Below, piece by piece: positions 47,665 through 55,670 of a stretch of DNA of 64,000 bases. The stretch spans positions 186,001-250,000 of the forward strand of contig NZ_FMAH01000001.1 of NCBI RefSeq assembly GCF_900094545.1. Direction: 5' to 3'. The notes below the pieces were generated by a model that saw only the letters and a program-made list of their open reading frames with translations, did not search any database and was not told the origin of the DNA. This DNA is from Martinezella miluonensis (lineage in GTDB: Bacteria; Pseudomonadota; Alphaproteobacteria; Rhizobiales; Rhizobiaceae). A program made the position numbers and the translations under genes. How positions within the stretch are numbered: the first letter of the stretch is position 1; each line of letters opens with the position of its first letter.

Positions 47665-48765
47665 ATGGGACGGGTACTCGTTGCCAAGGATGTGGAAGCG
47701 GCCGTCAAGGGCGGCTCCGTTTATGCGGCAGGCGGTGGCGGCTGGGCCGATCACGGCCGCATGCTCGGCTATGCGGCCGTCAATGTCGGCAAGCCGGAGC
47801 TGGTGTCGATCGACGAACTCAACGACAATGACTGGATCGCCACGGCAGCCGCCATCGGCGCGCCGGCCTCCACGACCCCCTGGGAAATGCAGGGCATCGA
47901 CTACGTGAAAGCCGCACAGCTGCTGCAGGACGAGCTTGGCGAGAAGCTTTCCGGCCTCATCATCGGCCAGAACGGTAAGTCCTCGACGCTGAACGGCTGG
48001 CTGCCATCGGCCATCCTCGGAACGAAGGTGGTGGATGCCGTCGGCGATATCCGCGCGCATCCGACGGGCGACATGGGCTCGATCGGCATGGCGGGTTCGC
48101 CCGAGCAGATGATCCAGACCGCCGTCGGCGGCAATCGCGCCGAGAATCGCTATATCGAGCTTGTCGTGAAGGGTGCGACGGCGAAGATCTCGCCGATCCT
48201 GCGCGCGGCATCCGATCAGTCCGGCGGCTTCATTGCCTCCTGCCGCAACCCGCTGCGCGCCTCCTATGTCCGCACGCATGCGGCACTTGGCGGCATCTCC
48301 ATGGCGCTCTCGCTCGGCGAGGCGATCATCGAGGCGGAAAAGAAGGGCGGCGGCGCCGTCATCGACGCCATCTGCAAGACCACCGGCGGCCATATCCTGG
48401 CCGAAGGCACGATCACCAAGAAGGATGTCGTCTACACGAAGGAAGCCTTCGACATCGGCACTGTCACGGTCGGCAGCGGTGACAAGGCCGTGGTCATGCA
48501 TGTCATGAACGAATACATGGCCGTCGAGGATACCGGCGGCAAGCGCCTCGCGACCTTCCCCTCCGTCATCACCACGCTGTCGCCGGAAGGCGAGCCCTTG
48601 AGCGTCGGCCAGTTGCATGAGGGCATGAAGGTTTTCATTCTACATGTGCCGATGGACATCATTCCTCTGTCCGCCAGCGTGCTTGATCCGACCGTCTATC
48701 CCTCCGTCGAAAAGGCCATGGGGATCGAGATCGCGAAATACGCGCTGGCCGGCAAGAAGGGCTGA
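47665..48765 (+). CDS. DUF917 family protein (S-methyl-thiohydantoin desulfurase-type)
   Basis: A 366-residue protein of the DUF917 family, now linked (from memory) to removal of the sulfur substituent from S-methyl-thiohydantoins. Features seen: AAGGGGWADHGRMLGYAAVN-like glycine-rich start (VYAAGGGGWADHGRML), LPSAILGTKVVDAVGDIRAHP, GSIGMAGSPEQMI, and a C-terminal domain with VMHVMNEYMAVE. No signal peptide. It starts three bases after the carbamoylase stop. In the proposed pathway it converts the (S-methyl-)thiohydantoin propionate to hydantoin propionate before the hydantoinase step. Confidence 0.8.
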   Translation: MGRVLVAKDVEAAVKGGSVYAAGGGGWADHGRMLGYAAVNVGKPELVSIDELNDNDWIATAAAIGAPASTTPWEMQGIDYVKAAQLLQDELGEKLSGLIIGQNGKSSTLNGWLPSAILGTKVVDAVGDIRAHPTGDMGSIGMAGSPEQMIQTAVGGNRAENRYIELVVKGATAKISPILRAASDQSGGFIASCRNPLRASYVRTHAALGGISMALSLGEAIIEAEKKGGGAVIDAICKTTGGHILAEGTITKKDVVYTKEAFDIGTVTVGSGDKAVVMHVMNEYMAVEDTGGKRLATFPSVITTLSPEGEPLSVGQLHEGMKVFILHVPMDIIPLSASVLDPTVYPSVEKAMGIEIAKYALAGKKG

Positions 48766-48783
48766 GAAGCGCAGGAGGCTTGA

Positions 48784-49113
48784 ATGGCCCGCGACGCCGG
48801 TCTTGAAGAATTGCTGAGAGAAGAGCTCGGGCAAAGGCCCGGGCTCAACGAGAAAGCGATGTTCGGCGGCTGGGCCTTTCTGCTCAACGGCCACCTGCTT
48901 TGCGGTGCCCGGGAAGACGGGATGCTGATCCGCCTCGGCAAGGGTAACGATGCCTGGGCGCTCGAGCAGCATGGTGTCAAACCAATGATGTCGGGCAACC
49001 GTGAAATGCAGGGATGGGTGCGCGCCGGGTCGGAGGCCTTTGGCAACGATATGCTGCGCAAGCGGCTGCTTCTGGCCGCGCTGAATTTCGTCGAAGGCCT
49101 GCCGCCGAAATGA
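48784..49113 (+). CDS. TfoX N-terminal-domain protein
   Basis: A 109-residue protein made only of the TfoX_N fold: LNEKAMFGGWAFLLNGHLLCGAREDGMLIRLG (quoted in overlapping parts) is the hallmark, with GNREMQGWVRAGSEAF in the second half. TfoX itself regulates competence in gammaproteobacteria, but stand-alone N-domains are widespread in rhizobia with no known role. It lies 18 bases behind the DUF917 gene inside the catabolic operon, so a role in the same process is possible but unproven. Confidence 0.8.
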   Translation: MARDAGLEELLREELGQRPGLNEKAMFGGWAFLLNGHLLCGAREDGMLIRLGKGNDAWALEQHGVKPMMSGNREMQGWVRAGSEAFGNDMLRKRLLLAALNFVEGLPPK

Positions 49114-49127
49114 ATGAGTATTGAAGA

Positions 49128-49292
49128 ACACTCCTCTTCTCCCCAGCTGGGAGAAGATGTCCGTGAGGACAGATGAGTGGGTGAGCGACGATGGAGCGAA
49201 TGTCTGAGCGGTAAGCGAAGAGGGCACATGCCGCGCCACCCCCTCATCCGACCCTTCGGGCCACCTTCTCCCCAGGGGGAGAAGGGGAGATT
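49128..49292. repeat. REP-like palindromic elements, copies 5-6
   Basis: First CTTCTCCCCAGCTGGGAGAAG (49128-49148), then CCCCCTCATCCGACCCTTCG, GGCCACCTTCTCCCCAGGGG and GAGAAGGGG up to 49290. It fills the gap between the TfoX-N gene and the urocanase-like gene and could end transcription or stabilise mRNA ends inside the cluster. Confidence 0.68.
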
Positions 49293-49315
49293 ATCAAACA
49301 AGAGGGAAAGCAATC

Positions 49316-50977
49316 ATGCCGAAAGCCAATCCACGTCACCCGAAATTCCCCATTCCGGGCGGCCCGGAGCTGCGTGCCAAGGGCTGGCGGCAGGAGGCCC
49401 TGCTGCGCCTGCTCGAAAACGTGCTCTCGGTCGGCGAAGATCCGGATAATCTCGTCGTCTATGCCGCTCTCGGCAAGGCAGCGCGCAACTGGGCGGCGCA
49501 TAAGGGCATCGTAAAGGCGCTCACCGAAATGGATGAGGATCAGACCCTGCTCATTCAATCCGGCAAGCCGATCGGCCTCATCCGCACGCATGACAAGGCG
49601 CCGCTCGTCATCATGGCGAACTGCAACATCGTCGGGCAATGGGCGAAGGCCGAGGTGTTCTACGAACTGCAGCGCAAGGGCCTGATCTGCTGGGGTGGGC
49701 TCACCGCCGGCGCCTGGCAGTATATCGGCAGCCAGGGTGTCATCCAAGGCACCTACGAAATCTTCATGCGCATCGCCGAGCGCCGCTTCGGCGGCGATCT
49801 CTTCGGCCGTTTCGTGCTGACGGCCGGCCTCGGCGGCATGGGCGGCGCGCAGCCGCTCGCCGGCCGCATGGCAGGTGCTGCGATCCTCTGCGTCGATATC
49901 GATGCGGAGCGCGCCAGGAAGCGCCAGGAAATCGGCTATCTACAGGAAATCGCGCCTGATCTTGATTCCGCGCTGGCGATGATCGATGCGGCGGTCAAGG
50001 AAAAGCGGGCGCTTTCCGTCGGCCTCGTCGGCAATGCGGCCGAGATCTATCCCGAGATTGCACGGCGCGGCATCGTGCCCGATATCGTCACCGACCAGAC
50101 CTCGGCGCATGATCTCGTCTATGGCTACGTGCCGAAGGGCATGAGCCTCAGCCAAGTCAGGGATCTCCGTGACGACGGCCAGGGCCAGCTCATGGCGGCG
50201 AGTCGCGCCTCGATCGTCGAGCATGTGAAGGCCATGCTGGACTTCCAGAAAAAGGGCTCCGAAGTCTTCGACAACGGCAACCTGATCCGCACCCAGGCGA
50301 AGGAAGGCGGCGTCACTAACGCCTTCGATATCCCGATCTTCACCGAAGCCTATCTCCGGCCGCTCTTCTGCCGCGCCATCGGCCCCTTCCGCTGGATGGC
50401 GCTCTCGGGCGAGGAAAGCGACATCGCCCGCATCGACGATCTGCTGCTGGAAATGTTCCCGGACAACAAGATCGTCACCAACTGGATCCGCCTTGCCCGC
50501 GAGCATGTGCCTTTCGAAGGCCTGCCGGCGCGCATCGCATGGCTCGGCCATGGCGAGCGCACGGCGCTTGCCCGCCGCGTCAACGAGCTTGTCGCCAGCG
50601 GCGAACTCAAAGGCCCGATCGCCTTTTCGCGCGATCATCTGGATGCCGGCGCCATGGCGCATCCGAACATCATGACGGAAGGTATGAAGGACGGCTCAGA
50701 CGCCATCGCCGACTGGCCGCTGATCGACGCCATGATGCTCTGCTCGTCGATGGCCGATCTCGTCGTCGTTCATTCCGGCGGCGGCGGCTATGCCGGCTAC
50801 ATGACGAGCTGCGGCGTCACCGTGGTTGCCGACGGCACGCAAGCCGCCGACGAACGGCTCGACCATGCGCTCACCAACGACACGGCGCTCGGCGTCATGC
50901 GCTATGCCGATGCCGGCTATGAGGAGGCGCTGGACGAAGTTGCGAAAAAGGATGTGCCCTATATCCGTTTGGGATAA
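49316..50977 (+). CDS. Urocanase-family hydratase, probable (S-methyl-)thiourocanate hydratase
   Basis: A 553-residue NAD-dependent urocanate hydratase homologue. Landmarks shared with HutU: VYAALGKAARNW, GGLGGMGGAQPLA, VTDQTSAHD, FDNGNLIRTQAKEGGVTNAF, YLRPLFCRAIGPFRWMALSG with conserved Cys352, GLPARIAWLGHGER and FSRDHLDAGAMA, DGSDAIADWPL. There is no hutH, hutI or hutG beside it; instead it sits with an MIO-less lyase, hydantoinase and carbamoylase, which points to thiourocanate as substrate (inference). AGAGGGAAAG precedes ATG 49316. A repeat block separates it from the preceding gene. Confidence 0.82.
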   Translation: MPKANPRHPKFPIPGGPELRAKGWRQEALLRLLENVLSVGEDPDNLVVYAALGKAARNWAAHKGIVKALTEMDEDQTLLIQSGKPIGLIRTHDKAPLVIMANCNIVGQWAKAEVFYELQRKGLICWGGLTAGAWQYIGSQGVIQGTYEIFMRIAERRFGGDLFGRFVLTAGLGGMGGAQPLAGRMAGAAILCVDIDAERARKRQEIGYLQEIAPDLDSALAMIDAAVKEKRALSVGLVGNAAEIYPEIARRGIVPDIVTDQTSAHDLVYGYVPKGMSLSQVRDLRDDGQGQLMAASRASIVEHVKAMLDFQKKGSEVFDNGNLIRTQAKEGGVTNAFDIPIFTEAYLRPLFCRAIGPFRWMALSGEESDIARIDDLLLEMFPDNKIVTNWIRLAREHVPFEGLPARIAWLGHGERTALARRVNELVASGELKGPIAFSRDHLDAGAMAHPNIMTEGMKDGSDAIADWPLIDAMMLCSSMADLVVVHSGGGGYAGYMTSCGVTVVADGTQAADERLDHALTNDTALGVMRYADAGYEEALDEVAKKDVPYIRLG

Positions 50978-51044
50978 GCGCGTCTGTTCTTAGCGACATT
51001 GAAAGACTATGGTCCCGGGCAATTCAAGACGACCTGTTTTAGAC

Positions 51045-51088
51045 GCAATTCCGGACGGAAAACCGCTGCGCATTTTTCCCGGAATTGC
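51045..51088. repeat. Palindromic intergenic repeat, family A copy 4
   Basis: Perfect 10-base arms GCAATTCCGG (51045-51054) and CCGGAATTGC (51079-51088) around AAAACCGCTGCGCATTTTT. It ends four bases before the ribosome site of the next gene. Confidence 0.78.
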
Positions 51089-51103
51089 TTTGGAGAGTTG
51101 CCC

Positions 51104-51772
51104 GTGATCCCCTGGACCTTGCTCGACACTGCAAAAATCCCCGGTGGCGGTGAGCTGCGCTTGAAGCAGCGTGGCCAGGAGTTCTCCATCATGCTCGGCA
51201 CCAACGAGTTGATGAACAGCCGCCTCAGCGGCTCTGAGCGCGCGCTTGCCACACTTTCCTGCGAGAAGATCAAGGGCCGGAAGGCTCCGCATATCCTGAT
51301 CGGCGGCCTCGGCATGGGATTTACCTTGCGCGCGGCGCTCGGCGAACTTGGTACAGACGCCAAGGTCACGGTTGCTGAACTCGTTCCGGCAGTCGTCGCA
51401 TGGGCACGCGGGCCGATGGCAACGGTTTTTGACGGCTGCCTCGACGACCCGCGCGTCGCCATGCATGAAGGCGATGTGCGCCCGCTCATCCGCGCCAGTA
51501 AAGCGACTTACGACGCCATCCTGCTCGACGTCGACAACGGCCCCGATGGCATCACGTCAGAGGCCAATGACGGCCTGTATGACTATCAGGGTCTGAAGGC
51601 GGCGCGCGATGCGTTGCGCGCTGGAGGTGTACTGGCGGTCTGGTCTTCGGGGTCTGACGAGCGCTTCACAAAACGCCTGCGCGACAGCGGCTTCGTTGCC
51701 GAGGTGGTCAATACGCGCGCCAATGGCAAGAGTGGGGCGCGTCACGTCATCTGGCTGGCGATCAGGACCTGA
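51104..51772 (+). CDS. Spermidine-synthase-like (class I Rossmann) protein
   Basis: A 222-residue protein resembling the spermidine/spermine synthase fold: LIGGLGMGFTLRAALGELG (SAM/dcSAM-binding Gly loop), VAELVPAVVAWARG, DPRVAMHEGDVRPLI and YDAILLDVDNGPDG. The catalytic aminopropyl-transfer Asp context is only partly kept (LLDVDNGP), and the family contains uncharacterised methyltransferases, so polyamine synthesis is not claimed. The frame is open to 50999, but that part translates a palindromic repeat; the GTG at 51104 with GGAGAG seven bases upstream is the likely start. Confidence 0.8.
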   Translation: MIPWTLLDTAKIPGGGELRLKQRGQEFSIMLGTNELMNSRLSGSERALATLSCEKIKGRKAPHILIGGLGMGFTLRAALGELGTDAKVTVAELVPAVVAWARGPMATVFDGCLDDPRVAMHEGDVRPLIRASKATYDAILLDVDNGPDGITSEANDGLYDYQGLKAARDALRAGGVLAVWSSGSDERFTKRLRDSGFVAEVVNTRANGKSGARHVIWLAIRT

Positions 51773-51885
51773 TCTCGCGCTTTAATGACGATGCGTTTCC
51801 TCCGGCGCAGGATTTTCATCTCAGTTCAGGAACCAGACAGCCGCACGCTGGACAAAGAACGACTCTTCGACTGGATCCTACAATC

Positions 51886-52272
51886 TCAAGAGAGGGTATT
51901 GGACACCTCGATCAGGTTGCTGTCCGGATCGCGGAAATAGACCGAGAGAATGGGGCCGGTCGCGCCAGTTCGGCGAACTGGGCCTTCCTCGATCGCGACG
52001 CCCTCGGCCCTGAGGTGAGCGATGACGTCGTCCAGCGGCGTCTTGCTGATGAAACAAAGGTCAGCCGAGCCCGGCGTCGGCCGATCGGCCTTCGGCTCGA
52101 ACTCATGCCCGGCACGGTGCAGATTGATCTTGTGGTTGCCGAAGGTGAGAGCTTTGCGGCCCTCTCCGAAGGTTTCGACGCCCATGCCGAGAACGCGGGC
52201 ATAGAAATCGCAGCTCTGTTCGATGCTCGCAACAGTGAGCACCAGATGATCGAGATGGTCGATGCGGATCAT
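51886..52272 (-). CDS. VOC family protein (glyoxalase I-like)
   Basis: A 128-residue VOC protein starting MIRIDHLDHLVLTVASIEQS with the metal-ligand-type His in HLVLTV, then FYARVLGMGVETF, LTFGNHKINLH, SADLCFIS and the closing SVYFRDPDSNLIEVSN with the ligand Glu. It is close to the extradiol-dioxygenase/virulence-protein-like VOC group; substrate unknown. The upstream in-frame extension to 52374 overlaps the MFS gene, so ATG 52272 is used. It starts 14 bases after the MFS stop and is very likely co-transcribed with it. Confidence 0.86.
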   Translation of the reverse strand: MIRIDHLDHLVLTVASIEQSCDFYARVLGMGVETFGEGRKALTFGNHKINLHRAGHEFEPKADRPTPGSADLCFISKTPLDDVIAHLRAEGVAIEEGPVRRTGATGPILSVYFRDPDSNLIEVSNTLS

Positions 52273-52286
52273 GGCGGCCCCCGGCC

Positions 52287-53570
52287 CTAGCGACGCGCCA
52301 GCCTGGCAACGGCAAGAGCGCTGACGAGACATAGCGCCAGCATGACGAGGATGAAGGCGATCACGGCATTCCAACCGTCGGCGAGCCAGAAATAGCCACC
52401 GACCGAGCCGGCAATGCTGGAGCCGAGATAATAGGCGAGCAGATAGAGCGAGGAGGCATGACCCTTGAAGCCGTGGGCAAGCCGCCCCACAAGCGCGCTG
52501 GCGACGGAATGGGTCATGAAGAAGCCGATCGTCACCAGAACGATGCCGAGAATGATTGATGGCAAGGAGCTGGAAAGCGTCACCGCTGCGCCGAGCGCCG
52601 CAATCAGCACGCCAATCGGCAGCACGACGAAATGGCCGATGCGATCACCGAGCAGACCCGCAGCCCACGAGGAGACGATGCCGAAGAGATAAGCGGTGAA
52701 GATCAGACCGAGTTCGGTCTGGCTGAGATCATAGGGCGCGGCGACGAGGCGGAAGCCGGCATAGTTATAGACCGTGACGAAGGAGCCCATGGCGAGAAAG
52801 CCGATGGCGAACAGAAGAGACAACGCCGCATTGCCGAAGTGTCCACCCCAGGCCTTCATGTGGAAGGCAATATCGAAACCCTTGCGCAGAGTAAAATTGC
52901 GCGACGGCGGCAGAAGATAGAGAAAGCCGATGGCGGCGATCAGGCCGAGAATACCGACGGCGGCCAGTGCCGGTCGCCAACTCAGGAATTCGGCGATCGT
53001 ACCCGTCACCACGCGGCCGGCCATGCCACCGAAGGCATTGCCGGCAATATAGAGGCCCATAGCGCCGCCAAGGCCACGCGGCTCGATCTCTTCTGCCAGA
53101 TAGGTCATGGCAACGGCCGGCACGCCACCCAGCAGGAAACCTTCGAGCGCGCGAATAGCAAGCAGCATATGCCAGCTCGGCGATACCGCGCAAACGATCG
53201 TACAGATTGCTGCGCCAAGCAGCGATATGAACATCAGGCTGCGGCGGCCGAGGCTTTCGGAAACGGCAGCCGCGCCGAAAATCGCAAAGGCCAGGAAACC
53301 AGTCGAAAGCGACAGCGACAGCGAGCTTGCGGCGGGCGTGACGCCGAAATCCTCGGAGAAGATCGGCATCAGCGGCTGCACGCAATAGAGCAGCGAGAAG
53401 GTGGCGAAACCGGAGAGAAACAGCGCGATAGTCGCGCGGCGGAAGGCTGGCGTGCCGCGCGTGAGGAATTGGCGGGACTCGGTCGACGGCTCGCTCTTGA
53501 CGAGCGTCAGTTCGGGAAGGGAGGGGACTTCGGAAGCAGTGGTTTCCTGCTTGCTAGCGGCGCGGAACAT
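52287..53570 (-). CDS. MFS transporter (YnfM/arabinose-efflux-like)
   Basis: A 427-residue major facilitator with 12 predicted spans. The loop 2-3 signature appears as AAVSESLGRRSLMFISLLG and the second-half repeat as AAGLLGDRIGHFVVLPIG. The N-terminus is a 45-residue hydrophilic tail before ATIALFLSGFATFSLLYCVQ. This subfamily is annotated as multidrug or sugar efflux; substrate unknown. It is divergent from a LysR gene (start 53668), with an inverted repeat ACCTGAC...GTCAGGT in the 97-base gap, and a VOC gene follows. Confidence 0.9.
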   Translation of the reverse strand: MFRAASKQETTASEVPSLPELTLVKSEPSTESRQFLTRGTPAFRRATIALFLSGFATFSLLYCVQPLMPIFSEDFGVTPAASSLSLSLSTGFLAFAIFGAAAVSESLGRRSLMFISLLGAAICTIVCAVSPSWHMLLAIRALEGFLLGGVPAVAMTYLAEEIEPRGLGGAMGLYIAGNAFGGMAGRVVTGTIAEFLSWRPALAAVGILGLIAAIGFLYLLPPSRNFTLRKGFDIAFHMKAWGGHFGNAALSLLFAIGFLAMGSFVTVYNYAGFRLVAAPYDLSQTELGLIFTAYLFGIVSSWAAGLLGDRIGHFVVLPIGVLIAALGAAVTLSSSLPSIILGIVLVTIGFFMTHSVASALVGRLAHGFKGHASSLYLLAYYLGSSIAGSVGGYFWLADGWNAVIAFILVMLALCLVSALAVARLARR

Positions 53571-53576
53571 GAGGGC

Positions 53577-53610
53577 ACCTGACCTTTCTTGCCCTAAAAC
53601 CTAGTCAGGT
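53577..53610. promoter_or_regulatory. Inverted repeat between divergent MFS and LysR genes
   Basis: ACCTGAC (53577-53583) and GTCAGGT (53604-53610), 20 bases apart, in the shared promoter region. A plausible binding site for the LysR protein, though the spacing differs from the simple T-N11-A box. Confidence 0.38.
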
Positions 53611-53667
53611 CAGCTTCATTAGTCCAATATATGGCACAGGCGATTTCAATAGCTTTTGGAGATAGCG

Positions 53668-54543
53668 ATGGAGCTGCGTCATATCCGCTATTTTCTGGCA
53701 CTCGCGGAAGCGGGAAATTTCACCCGCGCCGCCGCTACCCTCGGCATCGGCCAACCACCTCTCAGCCAGCAAATCCGGGATCTGGAAAACGAGGTGGGAG
53801 CGCAACTGTTCCACCGTGTACCGCATGGCGCGGAGCTGACAGCGGCCGGCGAGGCCTTTCTCGCGGAAGCAAAAATGGCGGTCGATGCCGCGGAAAAAGC
53901 AAAGCTTGCCGCCCAGCGCGCCAATCGCGGCGAGATCGGCCGCCTATCGCTCGGCTTCACCGCCTCCTCCGCCTTCAACACCATCGTCACAGCAACTATT
54001 CGCGAGTTTCGAGGTCACTGGCCGGACGTGCGGCTGTCACTGACCGAGATGAATACCAATGCGCTGATGGAGCGGCTGATGCGCGGCGAGATCGACGCAG
54101 CCTTCATTCGTCCTGGCCTGGAAGACCCGCGGGATGTGCGTCTGAAGCGCTTTGCCGACGAGCCTATGCTGATCGCGCTGCCGGCGCATCACGCGCTGGC
54201 GAAGAAGGAGCGCTTGCCGATCGCGGCGCTGGCCGGCGAGCCCTTCATTCTCTTCCCGCGCATGGTGGGGCTCAGCCTCTATGACGATATCGTTGGGGCT
54301 TGCCGCGAGGCAGGCTTCGAGCTCGTCGTGATGCAAGAGGCGCCGCAGATCCCCTCCGTCGTCAATCTCGTCGCCGCCAATCTGGGCGTTTCCATCGTTC
54401 CGGCTTCGATCGCGCAGATCAAGCTCGATGGCGTCGCCTATCGGCCGATCGCTGGGCCACCGGTGGTGGCGCGGCTCGGCCTTGCCAGCCTCAAAGCACA
54501 GCGATCACCGATCGTCGCCAATCTCATGAGCCTGATTGGGTAG
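53668..54543 (+). CDS. LysR-type transcriptional regulator
   Basis: A 291-residue LysR protein. Helix-turn-helix: MELRHIRYFLALAEAGNFTR, LGIGQPPLSQQIRDLENEVG, LFHRVPHGAELT. The effector domain includes LSLGFTASSAFNTIV and GEIDAAFIRPG, similar to the CatM/BenM/TfdR branch. ATG 53668 with GGAGAT seven bases upstream is preferred over 53656. The likely target is the divergent MFS-VOC pair. A LysR/MFS pair of this kind often handles an aromatic or toxic compound, but nothing here identifies it. Confidence 0.9.
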   Translation: MELRHIRYFLALAEAGNFTRAAATLGIGQPPLSQQIRDLENEVGAQLFHRVPHGAELTAAGEAFLAEAKMAVDAAEKAKLAAQRANRGEIGRLSLGFTASSAFNTIVTATIREFRGHWPDVRLSLTEMNTNALMERLMRGEIDAAFIRPGLEDPRDVRLKRFADEPMLIALPAHHALAKKERLPIAALAGEPFILFPRMVGLSLYDDIVGACREAGFELVVMQEAPQIPSVVNLVAANLGVSIVPASIAQIKLDGVAYRPIAGPPVVARLGLASLKAQRSPIVANLMSLIG

Positions 54544-54557
54544 TTGCGCGCCTAGAT

Positions 54558-54650
54558 CATTTCCGTTTTAAACGGAGTCACGGAAATGCTCTATCTCTTT
54601 GTTTTCTCGCAATTCCGGACGCAAAACCGCTTCGCACTTTTGCTGGAATT
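54558..54650. repeat. Composite palindromic repeat, family A copy 5
   Basis: First hairpin CATTTCCGT/ACGGAAATG (54558-54566, 54580-54588), then GCAATTCC (54609-54616), core CAAAACCGCTTCGCACTTTT and GGAATT (54645-54650). It sits between two converging LysR genes and overlaps the stop codon of the minus-strand one (54649-54651). Confidence 0.72.
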
Positions 54651-55551
54651 ACTCCAGCTCCCAATAAGGCGGATCGCCGAACGCCTTCTTCAGATGATCG
54701 GCGATGGCCCGAAGCTTTGCCGAGGGGTTGCGTCCTTCCGGGTGAGCCATGAAGATGAACTCCGGCTCCGGCCGGTAGCCGACATCGATCTCGACGAGCC
54801 GCCCCTCTCTGACCGAAGGTCCCGCGATGAAGGCTGGCAACAAAGCAATTCCCAGCCCGGAAATGGCTGCATCATGGAGGACATCGCCATTGTTGACGCC
54901 CAATGCCAGCTTCCCGCGGATGACGACGGCACCATCCGGGCTTTGGAAGCGCCAGTCGGCCACGCCGCGATTGGTGTAGAAGATACCGCGATGATCCTCA
55001 AGATCGGACAAGGAGGCGGGCTTGCCGTGGCGACTGAGATAATCCGGCGACGCCACAAGAAGACGGCGGCTGCGGGCGAGCTTCCATGCGATGAGTCGCG
55101 AGTCGGCAATCAGCCCATGGCGTATGATCGCATCATAGCCATCCGAGGCGGCATCAACCCTTCGGTCGTCAAGATCAAGCGTGAGCTCGATCTCCGGATG
55201 GTCAGCGAGAAACGGATAGAGAGCCGGGCCGAGATGCATGCGGCCGAAGGTGACAGGGGCTGCAATGCGCAGCGGTCCCATCAACGTGCCGCGCCGCTCG
55301 GCGAGATCGGCTGCGGCTTCACGCACCTCCTGCGCGATGCGAGTTGCCCGCTCCAGAAAGGCCGTGCCGTCCTCCGTGAGGGTCAGCTTGCGGGTCGTGC
55401 GGTGAAGCAGGGTCGCCCCCAATGCCTTCTCCATTTCCGACAGCCGTTCGCTGACGACGGATTTCGACAAGCGCAGGCGCCGCGCCGCCTCGCTGATCGA
55501 TCCCGCCTCGGCAACGGCCACAAAGGCGGTGATCCCGTCCATCTTCAGCAT
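54649..55551 (-). CDS. LysR-type transcriptional regulator (AaeR/PecT-like)
   Basis: A 300-residue LysR protein. Helix-turn-helix: MDGITAFVAVAEAGSISEAA, RLRLSKSVVSERLSEMEKAL, LLHRTTRKLTLTEDG, typical of the large LysR branch beside oxidoreductase genes. The effector domain has RIAAPVTFGRMHLGPALYPF and ARRLLVASPDYLSRHG. Its last codons (WELE, stop TAA) lie in a palindromic repeat, so the C-terminus may have been reset by repeat insertion. It is divergent from the SDR gene at 55671, its probable target. Confidence 0.9.
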   Translation of the reverse strand: MLKMDGITAFVAVAEAGSISEAARRLRLSKSVVSERLSEMEKALGATLLHRTTRKLTLTEDGTAFLERATRIAQEVREAAADLAERRGTLMGPLRIAAPVTFGRMHLGPALYPFLADHPEIELTLDLDDRRVDAASDGYDAIIRHGLIADSRLIAWKLARSRRLLVASPDYLSRHGKPASLSDLEDHRGIFYTNRGVADWRFQSPDGAVVIRGKLALGVNNGDVLHDAAISGLGIALLPAFIAGPSVREGRLVEIDVGYRPEPEFIFMAHPEGRNPSAKLRAIADHLKKAFGDPPYWELE

Positions 55552-55670
55552 CGTTCGGCAATTCCGAATTCGAGTTCCATGATTTGAAGACTAACCCGAA
55601 CGATCGGAAAAGACCATCTTCCGCGTATCGGACAGACTGAAAGAAACGCCCTCACATAGGAGTTGATACA

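Noticed and set aside
51104-51772. Spermidine-synthase-like gene as an S-methyltransferase of the catabolic pathway
   Set aside because: The fold alone does not show methyl transfer to a thiol, and a repeat and separate start signals split it from the cluster.
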